Positions 1 through 5,999 of a stretch of DNA of 8,013 nucleotides are shown in pieces. The first letter of the stretch is position 1, and every line of letters begins with the position of its first letter. The notes beneath the pieces are model-generated. The model saw nothing but the letters and a program-made list of their open reading frames with translations, had not been told where the DNA came from and did not search any database. This DNA comes from JBKHYG01 sp046565595 (lineage in GTDB: Bacteria > Actinomycetota > AC-67), in the NCBI GenBank assembly GCA_046565595.1, contig JBKHYG010000028.1, forward strand, positions 1-8,013, given 5' to 3'. The translations under genes and the position numbers were made by a program.

Positions 1-432
1 CAGCACCGCGAGGCCACCTGCTGCTGGCATCAGCACCGCAAGCGGGATGGTCAGAGCATCCGGTAGCCGGGTTGTCTCGAGGTCGATCACGGCCAGGGTC
101 ACCGACACGAACACCAGCGGGAGGATCACCGCCAGGTCGGATAGGCGATCCACGCTCGAGGCGCTGAGGGCGAGGACTGCACCCATGCCCAACTCGATCA
201 GCGGATAGCGCGCAGATATCGGCGCGCGACACGACCTGCATCTGCCCCGGAGCATCAGCCACGACAAGATCGGGATGTTGTCGCGCGGCCGGATCGGTTC
301 CCCGCACCGTGGGCAAGATGACGGGGGGGAAACTATCGAGTCCCCGGCGGGGATCCGATGTATCAGAACATTCGCGAAACTTCCGAACAGGATCCCGAAG
401 AGACCAATCAAGGCGACAACGAGCGCGCGCAC
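1..432 (-). CDS. pilD: Type IV prepilin peptidase / N-methyltransferase, N-terminal part (cut by window edge)
   Basis: Membrane aspartyl protease that removes the leader peptide of type IV pilins and usually N-methylates the new N-terminal residue. The 144 visible codons begin with a hydrophobic segment (about 2-24) holding the family motif GSFANVLIHR (residues 17-26). A cytoplasmic loop follows with two CxxC pairs (C40/C43 and C65/C68), the tetracysteine metal site of full-length PilD. After the loop, SARYPLIEL leads into further membrane segments. The segment VIDLETTRLPD carries the first catalytic aspartate (about D117) and the following LPD; the second aspartate and remaining helices are off the left edge. 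The start is GTG at 430-432, the first possible start after an in-frame TAG at 442-444; a TTG seven codons later is the alternative. No clear Shine-Dalgarno is seen. It lies downstream of the pilin, its expected substrate. The identification is firm; the exact start is not. Confidence 0.9.
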   Translation of the reverse strand, partial: MRALVVALIGLFGILFGSFANVLIHRIPAGDSIVSPPSSCPRCGEPIRPRDNIPILSWLMLRGRCRSCRAPISARYPLIELGMGAVLALSASSVDRLSDLAVILPLVFVSVTLAVIDLETTRLPDALTIPLAVLMPAAGGLAVL

Positions 433-476
433 GGCGCAAGGCTACAGGCCGACCTATCGTCGTTAGGACATGAGAG

Positions 477-504
477 AGGGCGGCGGGTTGGTACCCGCCG
501 CCCT
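477..504 (-). terminator. GC-rich hairpin between pilin and pilD (possible terminator or mRNA 3' end stabiliser)
   Basis: A perfect 12-bp inverted repeat (arms 477-488 and 493-504, nine or more G-C pairs) with a 4-nt loop lies 21 nt after the pilin stop codon and 45 nt before the pilD start. Read on the minus strand, the stem is followed by UCUCUCAU, a pyrimidine tract with few consecutive U residues. It may therefore terminate only partly, or act as a 3' stabiliser of the pilin message while letting some transcription reach pilD. The structure is seen directly; the function is inferred. Confidence 0.55.
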
Positions 505-525
505 TGGTTCTCAGCCCTGCTCAGA

Positions 526-1023
526 TCACCAGGTAGGTGCTGCGCATTCAGCTGCCGTATCAGCCGTGGTCTGCGTGGTCGATGCCGTGTAGACCGGTGG
601 TGTTCCAGTACTCGGGCCGTATGTGGTGCCGGTCGCGGTGCTGTCGGAGATGCAGAACCAGTTGCCGCTCCTCGACTGCTTGGTGGCGGTGAAGACCGTC
701 GCGGTGGCCGTGTAGCCCACGATGGCCTGGCTGGCCGAACCGATCGTCGCGTTGAAGGTGATCGTCGGCTCGAGTGCGTTCAACTGTGCGGCAGTGGCCA
801 CATAGGTCTGATTGTCGGTGTAGAAGGCCTTGGCGGTAAGTAGCGCCTGACGGAGATCGACCTGGGCGGCGCGGTCCTGCGACCGGGTGCGAGCTCCCAG
901 GAAGGTCGGGATCGCGATACCGATCAAGATCGCCACGATCAGGACGACGATCATGAGCTCGATAAGCGTGAAGCCGCCCTCACGATCCTTCTTCGCCAGC
1001 CTCTGGCGGAGCATTCCCAGCAT
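526..1023 (-). CDS. pilA: Type IV pilin (major pilin-like, class III signal peptide)
   Basis: Structural subunit of the pilus fibre, 165 residues. A short basic leader (1-17) ends in Gly-Gly and is followed by FTLIELMIVVLIVAILIGIA. Cleavage by PilD is expected between G17 and F18, giving a mature protein of 148 residues with the conserved Glu at mature position 5 (E22) and a hydrophobic helix to about residue 41. The following FLGARTRSQD and the stretch around FYTDNQTY are typical of the amphipathic alpha-1 helix region of GspG/PilA-like pilins. The C-terminal half is Thr/Ser/Ala-rich and holds the only two cysteines (C124, C160), which could close a disulfide-bonded loop like the D-region of other pilins. 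The first ATG is preferred over Met4 because of its well-placed, strong ribosome binding site. The gene has its own candidate promoter and a downstream hairpin. Whether it is the major or a minor pilin cannot be proven from sequence. Confidence 0.93.
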   Translation of the reverse strand: MLGMLRQRLAKKDREGGFTLIELMIVVLIVAILIGIAIPTFLGARTRSQDRAAQVDLRQALLTAKAFYTDNQTYVATAAQLNALEPTITFNATIGSASQAIVGYTATATVFTATKQSRSGNWFCISDSTATGTTYGPSTGTPPVYTASTTQTTADTAAECAAPTW

Positions 1024-1027
1024 CTTT

Positions 1028-1037
1028 CCTCCTCCTT
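1028..1037 (-). promoter_or_regulatory. Strong Shine-Dalgarno of the pilin gene
   Basis: AAGGAGGAGG lies a few bases upstream of the pilin ATG. It is the strongest ribosome binding site in the window, and it fixes the start at the first Met rather than at Met4. The neighbouring pilus genes instead have weak or coupled starts, which fits a need for much higher pilin synthesis. Confidence 0.85.
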
Positions 1038-1043
1038 AAGTGG

Positions 1044-1061
1044 TGGGTCCCTTCGGTCCCA
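1044..1061 (-). other. Small GC hairpin in the pilin 5' leader
   Basis: On the minus strand UGGGACC pairs with GGGACCCA's distal half: four outer pairs (1061-1058 with 1044-1047), one A-A mismatch (1057/1048), two inner C-G pairs (1056-1055 with 1049-1050), and a GAAG loop (1051-1054). It lies between the candidate promoter and the Shine-Dalgarno, which stays unpaired. If transcription starts near 1061-1063, this stem would sit at the extreme 5' end of the pilin mRNA, a position known to protect messages from decay. The pairing is seen; the role is inferred. Confidence 0.35.
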
Positions 1062-1067
1062 AAGTGT

Positions 1068-1095
1068 CTATCGGTGTCCCTGCGAACGACCTTTA
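1068..1095 (-). promoter_or_regulatory. Candidate sigma-28 (FliA/SigD/WhiG)-type promoter of the pilin gene
   Basis: On the minus strand TAAAGGTC (1088-1095) is followed after 12 nt by ACCGATAG (1068-1075). Against the sigma-28 consensus TAAAGTTT and GCCGATAA each box matches 6 of 8. The distance from TAAA to the -10 box is 16 nt, within the range known for this family. A start about 5-7 nt downstream would give a leader of roughly 40 nt carrying the strong Shine-Dalgarno. The site begins about 18 nt after the pilC stop codon, in the largest gap of the pilus block. No good sigma-70 type promoter was seen there. Confidence 0.45.
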
Positions 1096-1112
1096 GCGTT
1101 CTTGCGGGTCAT

Positions 1113-2285
1113 TCATCCGACGATCTCGACCAACTTGAACATCGGCAGGTAGAGAGCGGTGACCATGCCTCCGATGACGATCCCGAGGAAGGCGATGAGC
1201 ACCGGCTCGACGAGGGATGTCATGGCAGCAACAGCGGCATCGACCTCGGATTCGAAGTGTTCAGCCACCTTCTCGCACAGATCGTCCACTGCGCCGGTCT
1301 CTTCACCGACGGCGATCATCTGGGTCAGCAGTGGCGGGAAGACGCCGGCCTCTTCGAGAGGCTTCGCGATCGACGCACCGTCACGCACAGAGACGCTGAC
1401 CTTCTGGATGGCTTCCGCGATCACGGCATTGCCTGCCGTCTCGCGGGTGATCTCGAGCGCTTGAAGCACCGGAACGCCCGCGCGCAACATGCTCGCGAAG
1501 GTCCTGGAGAAGCGAGCGAGAGCGGTCTGCAGGAAGAGTCGCCCGAAGATGGGAACCTTGAGCAGTGTCCGGTCAAGTGCGTAGCGGCCCTTGGGTGTCG
1601 CCCGCCACTTCAGGAACGCATAGAAGCCGAGCCCTGTAGCGGTGGTCCAGATGAAGAAGTAGCTGCGAACGCCTCGACTGAGCAGCAGCAGGATCTGCGT
1701 GGGAAGCGGCAGCGTTCCACCAAGATCGGCATACAGGCCCTCGAAGGTGGGCACCACGACGATCAGCATCGCGATCACGATCACGACCGACAAGGACCCG
1801 ATCACCGCCGGATAGGTCATGGCACTCTTGACCTTGCGGCGAAGATCGGCTTCCTTCTCGTAGGTCTCGGCCAAGCGACCAAGCGTCTGGTCGAGCACGC
1901 CCCCGGTTTCTCCGGCTCTGACCATCGCGATGATCAAGCGACCGAAGGTCTTGGGATGCCGAGCCATCGACTCGCTCAAGGAACGGCCCTGCTCGACATC
2001 GTCGCGGACCCTGGTCAGGACACCGGTCAGCGTCTCATTGCGGGTCTGCATCGCAAGGACGCCAAGGGCGCGCACGAGGGTGAGGCCGCTCTGCAGCATC
2101 GTAGCCATCTGCCGCAGGACGACGGCCAGATCCTTGGCGGGGACCTTCTTCTTGCGCCGGCCCTTCCGCTTGGCATCGACGGCGTGGTTGAGGCGGCTCT
2201 CCGCCTCGGTACGGGGCGTCGGCCGAGATACGGTCTTGCCTGCACGCTTGGGCTGGTTACGCAACCTGCTAGCGGTGATCGCCAT
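1113..2285 (-). CDS. pilC: Type IV pilus inner-membrane platform protein
   Basis: Polytopic membrane protein (GspF/PilC family, 390 residues) on which the PilB and PilT motors act to add or remove pilin subunits. Two homologous GspF domains are visible. The first runs about 50-175 (AKDLAVVLRQMATMLQSGL, then MVRAGETGGVLD at 121-132). The second runs about 253-378 (FSRTFASMLRAGVPVLQAL, then GEETGAVDD at 327-335). Membrane segments are near 161-182, 209-226 and 362-384; the last holds the family signature EPVLIAFLGIVIGG. The N-terminus is unusual: residues 1-48 are basic and rich in Arg/Lys/Pro. The usual small N-terminal PilC segment is reduced to what may be a remnant (GKTVS... TEAES). The ATG lies 3 nt after the pilT stop, with GGGAAAGG in the end of pilT as ribosome binding site, so the two genes are translationally linked. 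Confidence 0.95.
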   Translation of the reverse strand: MAITASRLRNQPKRAGKTVSRPTPRTEAESRLNHAVDAKRKGRRKKKVPAKDLAVVLRQMATMLQSGLTLVRALGVLAMQTRNETLTGVLTRVRDDVEQGRSLSESMARHPKTFGRLIIAMVRAGETGGVLDQTLGRLAETYEKEADLRRKVKSAMTYPAVIGSLSVVIVIAMLIVVVPTFEGLYADLGGTLPLPTQILLLLSRGVRSYFFIWTTATGLGFYAFLKWRATPKGRYALDRTLLKVPIFGRLFLQTALARFSRTFASMLRAGVPVLQALEITRETAGNAVIAEAIQKVSVSVRDGASIAKPLEEAGVFPPLLTQMIAVGEETGAVDDLCEKVAEHFESEVDAAVAAMTSLVEPVLIAFLGIVIGGMVTALYLPMFKLVEIVG

Positions 2286-2288
2286 GGA

Positions 2289-3452
2289 TCAGCCTTTCCC
2301 AGCCAGACGCTGGAACTCGATCGCGTTGTTGCACTTCTCGAAGGCGTGCTGGTAGGTGACGACGCCCCGTTTGACCAGGCCGGCAAGCGCTTGATCCATC
2401 GTCTGCATCCCTTGGGCGGCTCCCGCCTGCATGGTGGACGGGATCATGTGGGTCTTGCCTTCGCGTATCAGGTTTCGTACCGCCGAGTTCGCGAGCATGA
2501 TCTCGCACGCGACGGTCCTCCCCGAGTCGTCGGCCTTCCGCAACAGTTGCTGGGTGATGATGGCCTGGATGCTTCCTGCAAGTTGGGCCCGCACCTGGGT
2601 CTGCTGGTGAGGCGGGAATACATCGACGATGCGTTCAACCGATTCAGGAGCCGATCTGGTGTGCAGGGTCGCCAGGACGAGGTGACCGGTCTCGGCGGCG
2701 GTCAGCGCGGTCGCGATCGTCTCGAGATCTCGCATCTCTCCGACCAGGATCACATCGGGGTCCTGACGAAGAGCGCTCCTGAGAGCCTCCCCGAAGGTCG
2801 TGGCATCCTCGCCGATCTCGCGCTGATTCACCATCGCGGTCCGGTGCTCATGCAGGTACTCGATCGGATCTTCGATCGTCAGGATGTGACATGGCCTGTT
2901 GCGGTTGATCAGGTCGACCACAGCGGCAAGCGTCGAGGACTTGCCAGATCCGGTCGGCCCGGTAACGAGGATCAGACCTCTGGGGAGGCTGCCGAGTTCG
3001 CCGACCTGATGGGGAACCCCTAACTCGGCCAAAGGCCGGATCTTCTCGGGGATGTACCGGAACGCCGCTCCCCAACCGAACAGGCGCTTGAAGCAATTGA
3101 CCCTGAACCTCGCTACGCCCGAGATCGAGTGCGCGAGGTCCACCGCCAGATGCTCCTCGAAGTGCGCCTTCTCCTTCGGGCTCATGATGGAAACGAGCAT
3201 GTCCTGGACCTCGAAAGCCTGGAGAGGCGAATAGCCTTCAAGGCGGACCAGATCTCCGTTCACCCGCACGATCGGTTGCGTGCCTACGGTGATGTGAAGG
3301 TCGCTGGCGCCGAGTTCGACGGCTCGCCTGAGCAGTTTGTCCAAGGTTGGGTCGGTGGTTCGCCGACCGCTTGTGGGGGCTTTCGTGGAACTCGTTGCGA
3401 GGGTCATGTCATCTACATCGGCCGCCGGGGCGACCGTCTTGACCTGATTCAC
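2289..3452 (-). CDS. pilT: Type IV pilus retraction ATPase (PilT family)
   Basis: Hexameric cytoplasmic ATPase that powers pilus disassembly, giving twitching, adhesion tension or DNA uptake. Of 387 residues, about 1-34 are a low-complexity Ser/Thr/Ala extension absent from most PilT proteins. A PAS-like N-terminal domain (about 35-140, with ASDLHITVG at 49-57) follows. The RecA-like motor then shows Walker A GPTGSGKS (165-172), the Asp box LTIEDPIEYLHEH (191-203), Walker B DPDVILVGEMRD (231-242, catalytic Glu about 239) and the His box (257-265). The PilT hallmark near the C-terminus is SAVRNLIREGK (323-333), close to the canonical AIRNLIRE that separates PilT from PilB. The start is GTG, overlapping the pilB stop as GTGA. 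A later ATG (residue 16) is possible, since neither has a strong Shine-Dalgarno. The call is firm as PilT family; a PilU-like paralogue role is less likely because it is the only copy seen. Confidence 0.95.
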   Translation of the reverse strand: MNQVKTVAPAADVDDMTLATSSTKAPTSGRRTTDPTLDKLLRRAVELGASDLHITVGTQPIVRVNGDLVRLEGYSPLQAFEVQDMLVSIMSPKEKAHFEEHLAVDLAHSISGVARFRVNCFKRLFGWGAAFRYIPEKIRPLAELGVPHQVGELGSLPRGLILVTGPTGSGKSSTLAAVVDLINRNRPCHILTIEDPIEYLHEHRTAMVNQREIGEDATTFGEALRSALRQDPDVILVGEMRDLETIATALTAAETGHLVLATLHTRSAPESVERIVDVFPPHQQTQVRAQLAGSIQAIITQQLLRKADDSGRTVACEIMLANSAVRNLIREGKTHMIPSTMQAGAAQGMQTMDQALAGLVKRGVVTYQHAFEKCNNAIEFQRLAGKG

Positions 3453-5161
3453 GCGATGACCCTGCGGAGTTCCTCGACGCTTGTGCGCCCCATCTTGACC
3501 AGCCGCACGGCGTCATCTCGCAGCGTCGTCATCCCACCCTCGAGGGCAACCCGGGTGATCTGGTCTGACGAGGCCCGCTCGTTGGCGAGGTGCCGGATCT
3601 CTTCGTTCATCGTCATGACCTCGTAGATCGCTTGTCGACCCCGGTAGCCGGTCTGCGAGCAGGCTCTGCATCCCACGCCGCGATAGATCTTCTTGGATCT
3701 CGTCATCCCGAGCACATTCAGCTCATCCTCGTCGGGGGTGTACTGCTCTTTGCACTGATCGCACAACACCCGGACCAACCGCTGCGCCATCGCACAATCA
3801 AGAGCGCTAGCCACCAGGAAGGGCTCGATGCCCATATCGATCAGACGCGTGACCGCGCTGGGAGCGTCGTTGGTGTGCAGCGTCGACAGGACCAGGTGAC
3901 CCGTCAGAGCTGCCTGCACCGCGATCTTCGCGGTCTCGGCGTCGCGGATCTCGCCGATCAGAACGATGTCCGGGTCGGCTCGCAGTATCGATCGCAACGC
4001 GCTGGCGAAGGTCAGACCGGCCTTGGTGTGGACCTGAACCTGATTCACGCCAGCCAGCCGATACTCGACAGGGTCCTCTACGGTGATGATGTTGCGACTG
4101 GGATCGTTCAGGACCCGCAGCGTGGCATACAGCGTCGTGGATTTGCCCGAGCCGGTAGGGCCGGTCGAAAGCAGCATGCCGTGGGGCCTCTCGTATGAAG
4201 ACCTCCACGCCTGCATGGTGTGTTCAGCGAAGCCGAGATCCTCGATGCCGATGACCCCGCGACTCTTGTCGAGGATGCGTATGACGGCCTTCTCGCCGTA
4301 TACCGTCGGCAGCGTGGCGACGCGCAGGTCCACCGCGCGTCCTCCGATGACCAGGCCTACTCGGCCGTCCTGCGGGATGCGCCGGTCGGCGATATCGAGA
4401 TCGGCCATGACCTTCAGCCGGCTTATCAAGCCGGCGTGTAGCTGGCGAGGCACCTGCATCTGCTCGTGAAGGACTCCGTCGATCCGGTAGCGGACGCAGA
4501 CGATGTTCTCTTGAGGCTCGATGTGGATATCGCTTGCGCGTTCATCCACACCTTGGGTGATGACGAGGTTCAATAGGCGCACCATCGGCGCGTCGTCGCC
4601 GCCGATCTCGAAGGCGACCTCTTCACTCGACGCGTCGTCCTCGATCGCCAATGCGGCGACCGCGTTGGGGTCGATGTCCTTCGCCGAGATCCGCGCCAAG
4701 ACACCGAGGATGTCGCTACGCGTCGCAACGACCACCCGAACCGGTGAACCCGTGATCGCACGGATGTCGTCGCGGATGAACGGGTTGCGAGGATCGGCTG
4801 TGGCAACCACCAGTGTGCCGTCCTCGTCGTACTCGACCCCAACCGCGACGCTCCTACGCGCCAGCGCTTCAGGAACGGCCAGGGCGGCAGCGTGGTCCAA
4901 CGGCCGCTCTCGCAGCTCGATCAGCGGCAGACCCAGCGAGTCGGCCACCGCCTTCATCGTGACCTCTTCCGGGAGGATCTCATCGTCGACCAAGACCCTC
5001 ACCAAGGTCCGGCCCGTGCGGGTGGCGGTCTGCCGTGCCTCCTCTAGGGCCTCATGGGTGATCGAGTGCTCCTCGAGCAGGATGTCTTCAGGCGATCGAG
5101 GACCCTCGTTCCGTCGGGCCGCCGCTGCATGGTTCGTCAAGAGTTCCACCACACAGACCAT
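3449..5161 (-). CDS. pilB: Type IV pilus assembly (extension) ATPase (PilB/GspE family)
   Basis: Cytoplasmic hexameric ATPase that powers pilin polymerisation on PilC; 570 residues, the normal length. The N-terminal MshEN/GspE-N type domain spans about 22-150. The segment ERASDIHIEP (207-216) starts the second N-terminal domain. The motor core shows Walker A GPTGSGKST (334-342), the Asp box IITVEDPVEYRL (358-369), Walker B DPDIVLIGEIRD (396-407, catalytic Glu about 404) and the His box GHLVLSTLHT (421-430). The tetracysteine zinc motif C467-x2-C470 and C498-x2-C501 distinguishes PilB/GspE from PilT. The start is uncertain: the ATG at 5161 has only a distant GGTGG upstream. GTG at codons 4 and 5, or TTG at codon 8 (with GGTGGA just ahead), are alternatives, and none affects a domain. 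It is 49 nt downstream of aroE and overlaps pilT by 4 nt. It is the first gene of the pilus block. Confidence 0.96.
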   Translation of the reverse strand: MVCVVELLTNHAAAARRNEGPRSPEDILLEEHSITHEALEEARQTATRTGRTLVRVLVDDEILPEEVTMKAVADSLGLPLIELRERPLDHAAALAVPEALARRSVAVGVEYDEDGTLVVATADPRNPFIRDDIRAITGSPVRVVVATRSDILGVLARISAKDIDPNAVAALAIEDDASSEEVAFEIGGDDAPMVRLLNLVITQGVDERASDIHIEPQENIVCVRYRIDGVLHEQMQVPRQLHAGLISRLKVMADLDIADRRIPQDGRVGLVIGGRAVDLRVATLPTVYGEKAVIRILDKSRGVIGIEDLGFAEHTMQAWRSSYERPHGMLLSTGPTGSGKSTTLYATLRVLNDPSRNIITVEDPVEYRLAGVNQVQVHTKAGLTFASALRSILRADPDIVLIGEIRDAETAKIAVQAALTGHLVLSTLHTNDAPSAVTRLIDMGIEPFLVASALDCAMAQRLVRVLCDQCKEQYTPDEDELNVLGMTRSKKIYRGVGCRACSQTGYRGRQAIYEVMTMNEEIRHLANERASSDQITRVALEGGMTTLRDDAVRLVKMGRTSVEELRRVIA

Positions 5162-5210
5162 CGGCGCGAAACACCCACCGGTTGAGCCGGAAACGAGAAG
5201 TCTGGTATGT

Positions 5211-5999
5211 CTAGTTCTGTGGCGGGAGGGCCAGTTCCGCTGCCTGCCGCATGACCGATAGCGGCGCTTCCTGGCCGGTCCACCGGTGGAAGGCCAGCGC
5301 GGCCTGGTGTATCAGCATGCCGAGCCCGTCGAAGGCTGGCGACCCAGCGTCGGAGGCCGCTTTCAGGAACGCGGTCTCGGGCCCGTAGTTCAGGTCCACG
5401 GCGACCCGCCCCTTCGGGAAGGCCATGTAACTAGCGGGCAAAGACGCGTCGCGGACGGGCGTCGCTTGCACGACCATGTCGCAAGCGACCCTCTTGCCCC
5501 AGGCTGCGGTACTGATCATCCCTGCGTCGGCGATCTCCTCGGCAGCGTCCTGCCGCCGCGCAGCAACGACGACCTCCACGCCCTCCTCGGCCAGACCTCG
5601 CGCCACCGCCTTCGCGGCTCCCCCTGCGCCGAGTATCAAGACCTTCTCGGGCTGCAGGTCCGCCTCCGCCAGGAAGGCGATGAAGCCGTCGGCGTCTGTG
5701 TTGTGGCCCTCCCACCCCTCTGGGGTCCGGGTGAGGGTGTTGACCGCTCCGAGGGCGCGCGCACGCTCGGTCAGCGACGCGCATCGCGACATGATGCGTT
5801 CCTTATGAGGCATGGTGACGCTGGCAGCTTCCACGCCGAGCGTTTCCAGCAGAGCCATACCTTCCTCGAGCGCATCTGGTCTTATAGCAACGGGGGCGAA
5901 GGACCAATCGAGCTCGAGTTCAGCGAACGCGGCGTTGTGTATCGCCGGTGATACCGATCGGTTCACGGGCCATCCGATGACGGCGGCGAGGTGGCTCAT
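5211..5999 (-). CDS. aroE: Shikimate dehydrogenase (NADP-dependent)
   Basis: Reduces 3-dehydroshikimate to shikimate with NADPH in the shikimate pathway to aromatic amino acids and chorismate; 262 residues, normal for AroE. Substrate-side motifs are NRSVSPAIHNAAF (13-25; Ser15 and Ser17 bind shikimate), SVTMPHKE (60-67) with catalytic Lys66, NTL at 87-89, and NTDADGF (100-106) with catalytic Asp102. The Rossmann loop is GAGGAAKAV (124-132), and the Arg pair 148-149 in VAARRQ suits the NADP 2'-phosphate. The C-terminal helix has GLGMLIHQAALAFHRWTG, with the conserved Gln at 232. The SVT form replaces the NVT seen in E. coli AroE; my impression is that SVTMP is common in actinobacteria. The ATG overlaps the mltG stop (ATGA) with no Shine-Dalgarno, pointing to coupled translation. 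YdiB/quinate-dehydrogenase paralogues are less likely given length and motifs. Confidence 0.95.
   Translation of the reverse strand: MSHLAAVIGWPVNRSVSPAIHNAAFAELELDWSFAPVAIRPDALEEGMALLETLGVEAASVTMPHKERIMSRCASLTERARALGAVNTLTRTPEGWEGHNTDADGFIAFLAEADLQPEKVLILGAGGAAKAVARGLAEEGVEVVVAARRQDAAEEIADAGMISTAAWGKRVACDMVVQATPVRDASLPASYMAFPKGRVAVDLNYGPETAFLKAASDAGSPAFDGLGMLIHQAALAFHRWTGQEAPLSVMRQAAELALPPQN

Noticed and set aside
450..475. GACGATAG upstream of pilD, another partial match to a sigma-28 -10 box
   Set aside because: No TAAA-like box lies 15-16 nt upstream; GATAG/CCGAT-type words recur by chance here.
358..843. Plus-strand 161-codon frame across the pilD start and the pilin
   Set aside because: It crosses two supported minus-strand genes and the hairpin, and its Arg/Gly-rich composition looks like a frame shadow.
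1074..3023. A 649-codon open frame on the plus strand opposite pilC and pilT
   Set aside because: It lies antisense to two unmistakable genes, has Gly/Arg/His/Asp-rich composition with no recognisable motif, and has no Shine-Dalgarno. Long antisense frames are expected from codon bias in GC-rich DNA.
5178..5190. CCGG pair flanking a 5-nt loop in the aroE-pilB gap as a terminator
   Set aside because: Only four base pairs, CCGG is itself a palindrome, and no U tract follows.
4521..5261. Plus-strand 246-codon frame opposite pilB, and similar plus-strand frames opposite aroE, mltG and alaS
   Set aside because: Ser/Arg/Ala-rich shadow translations of well-supported minus-strand genes; no motif or ribosome binding site.
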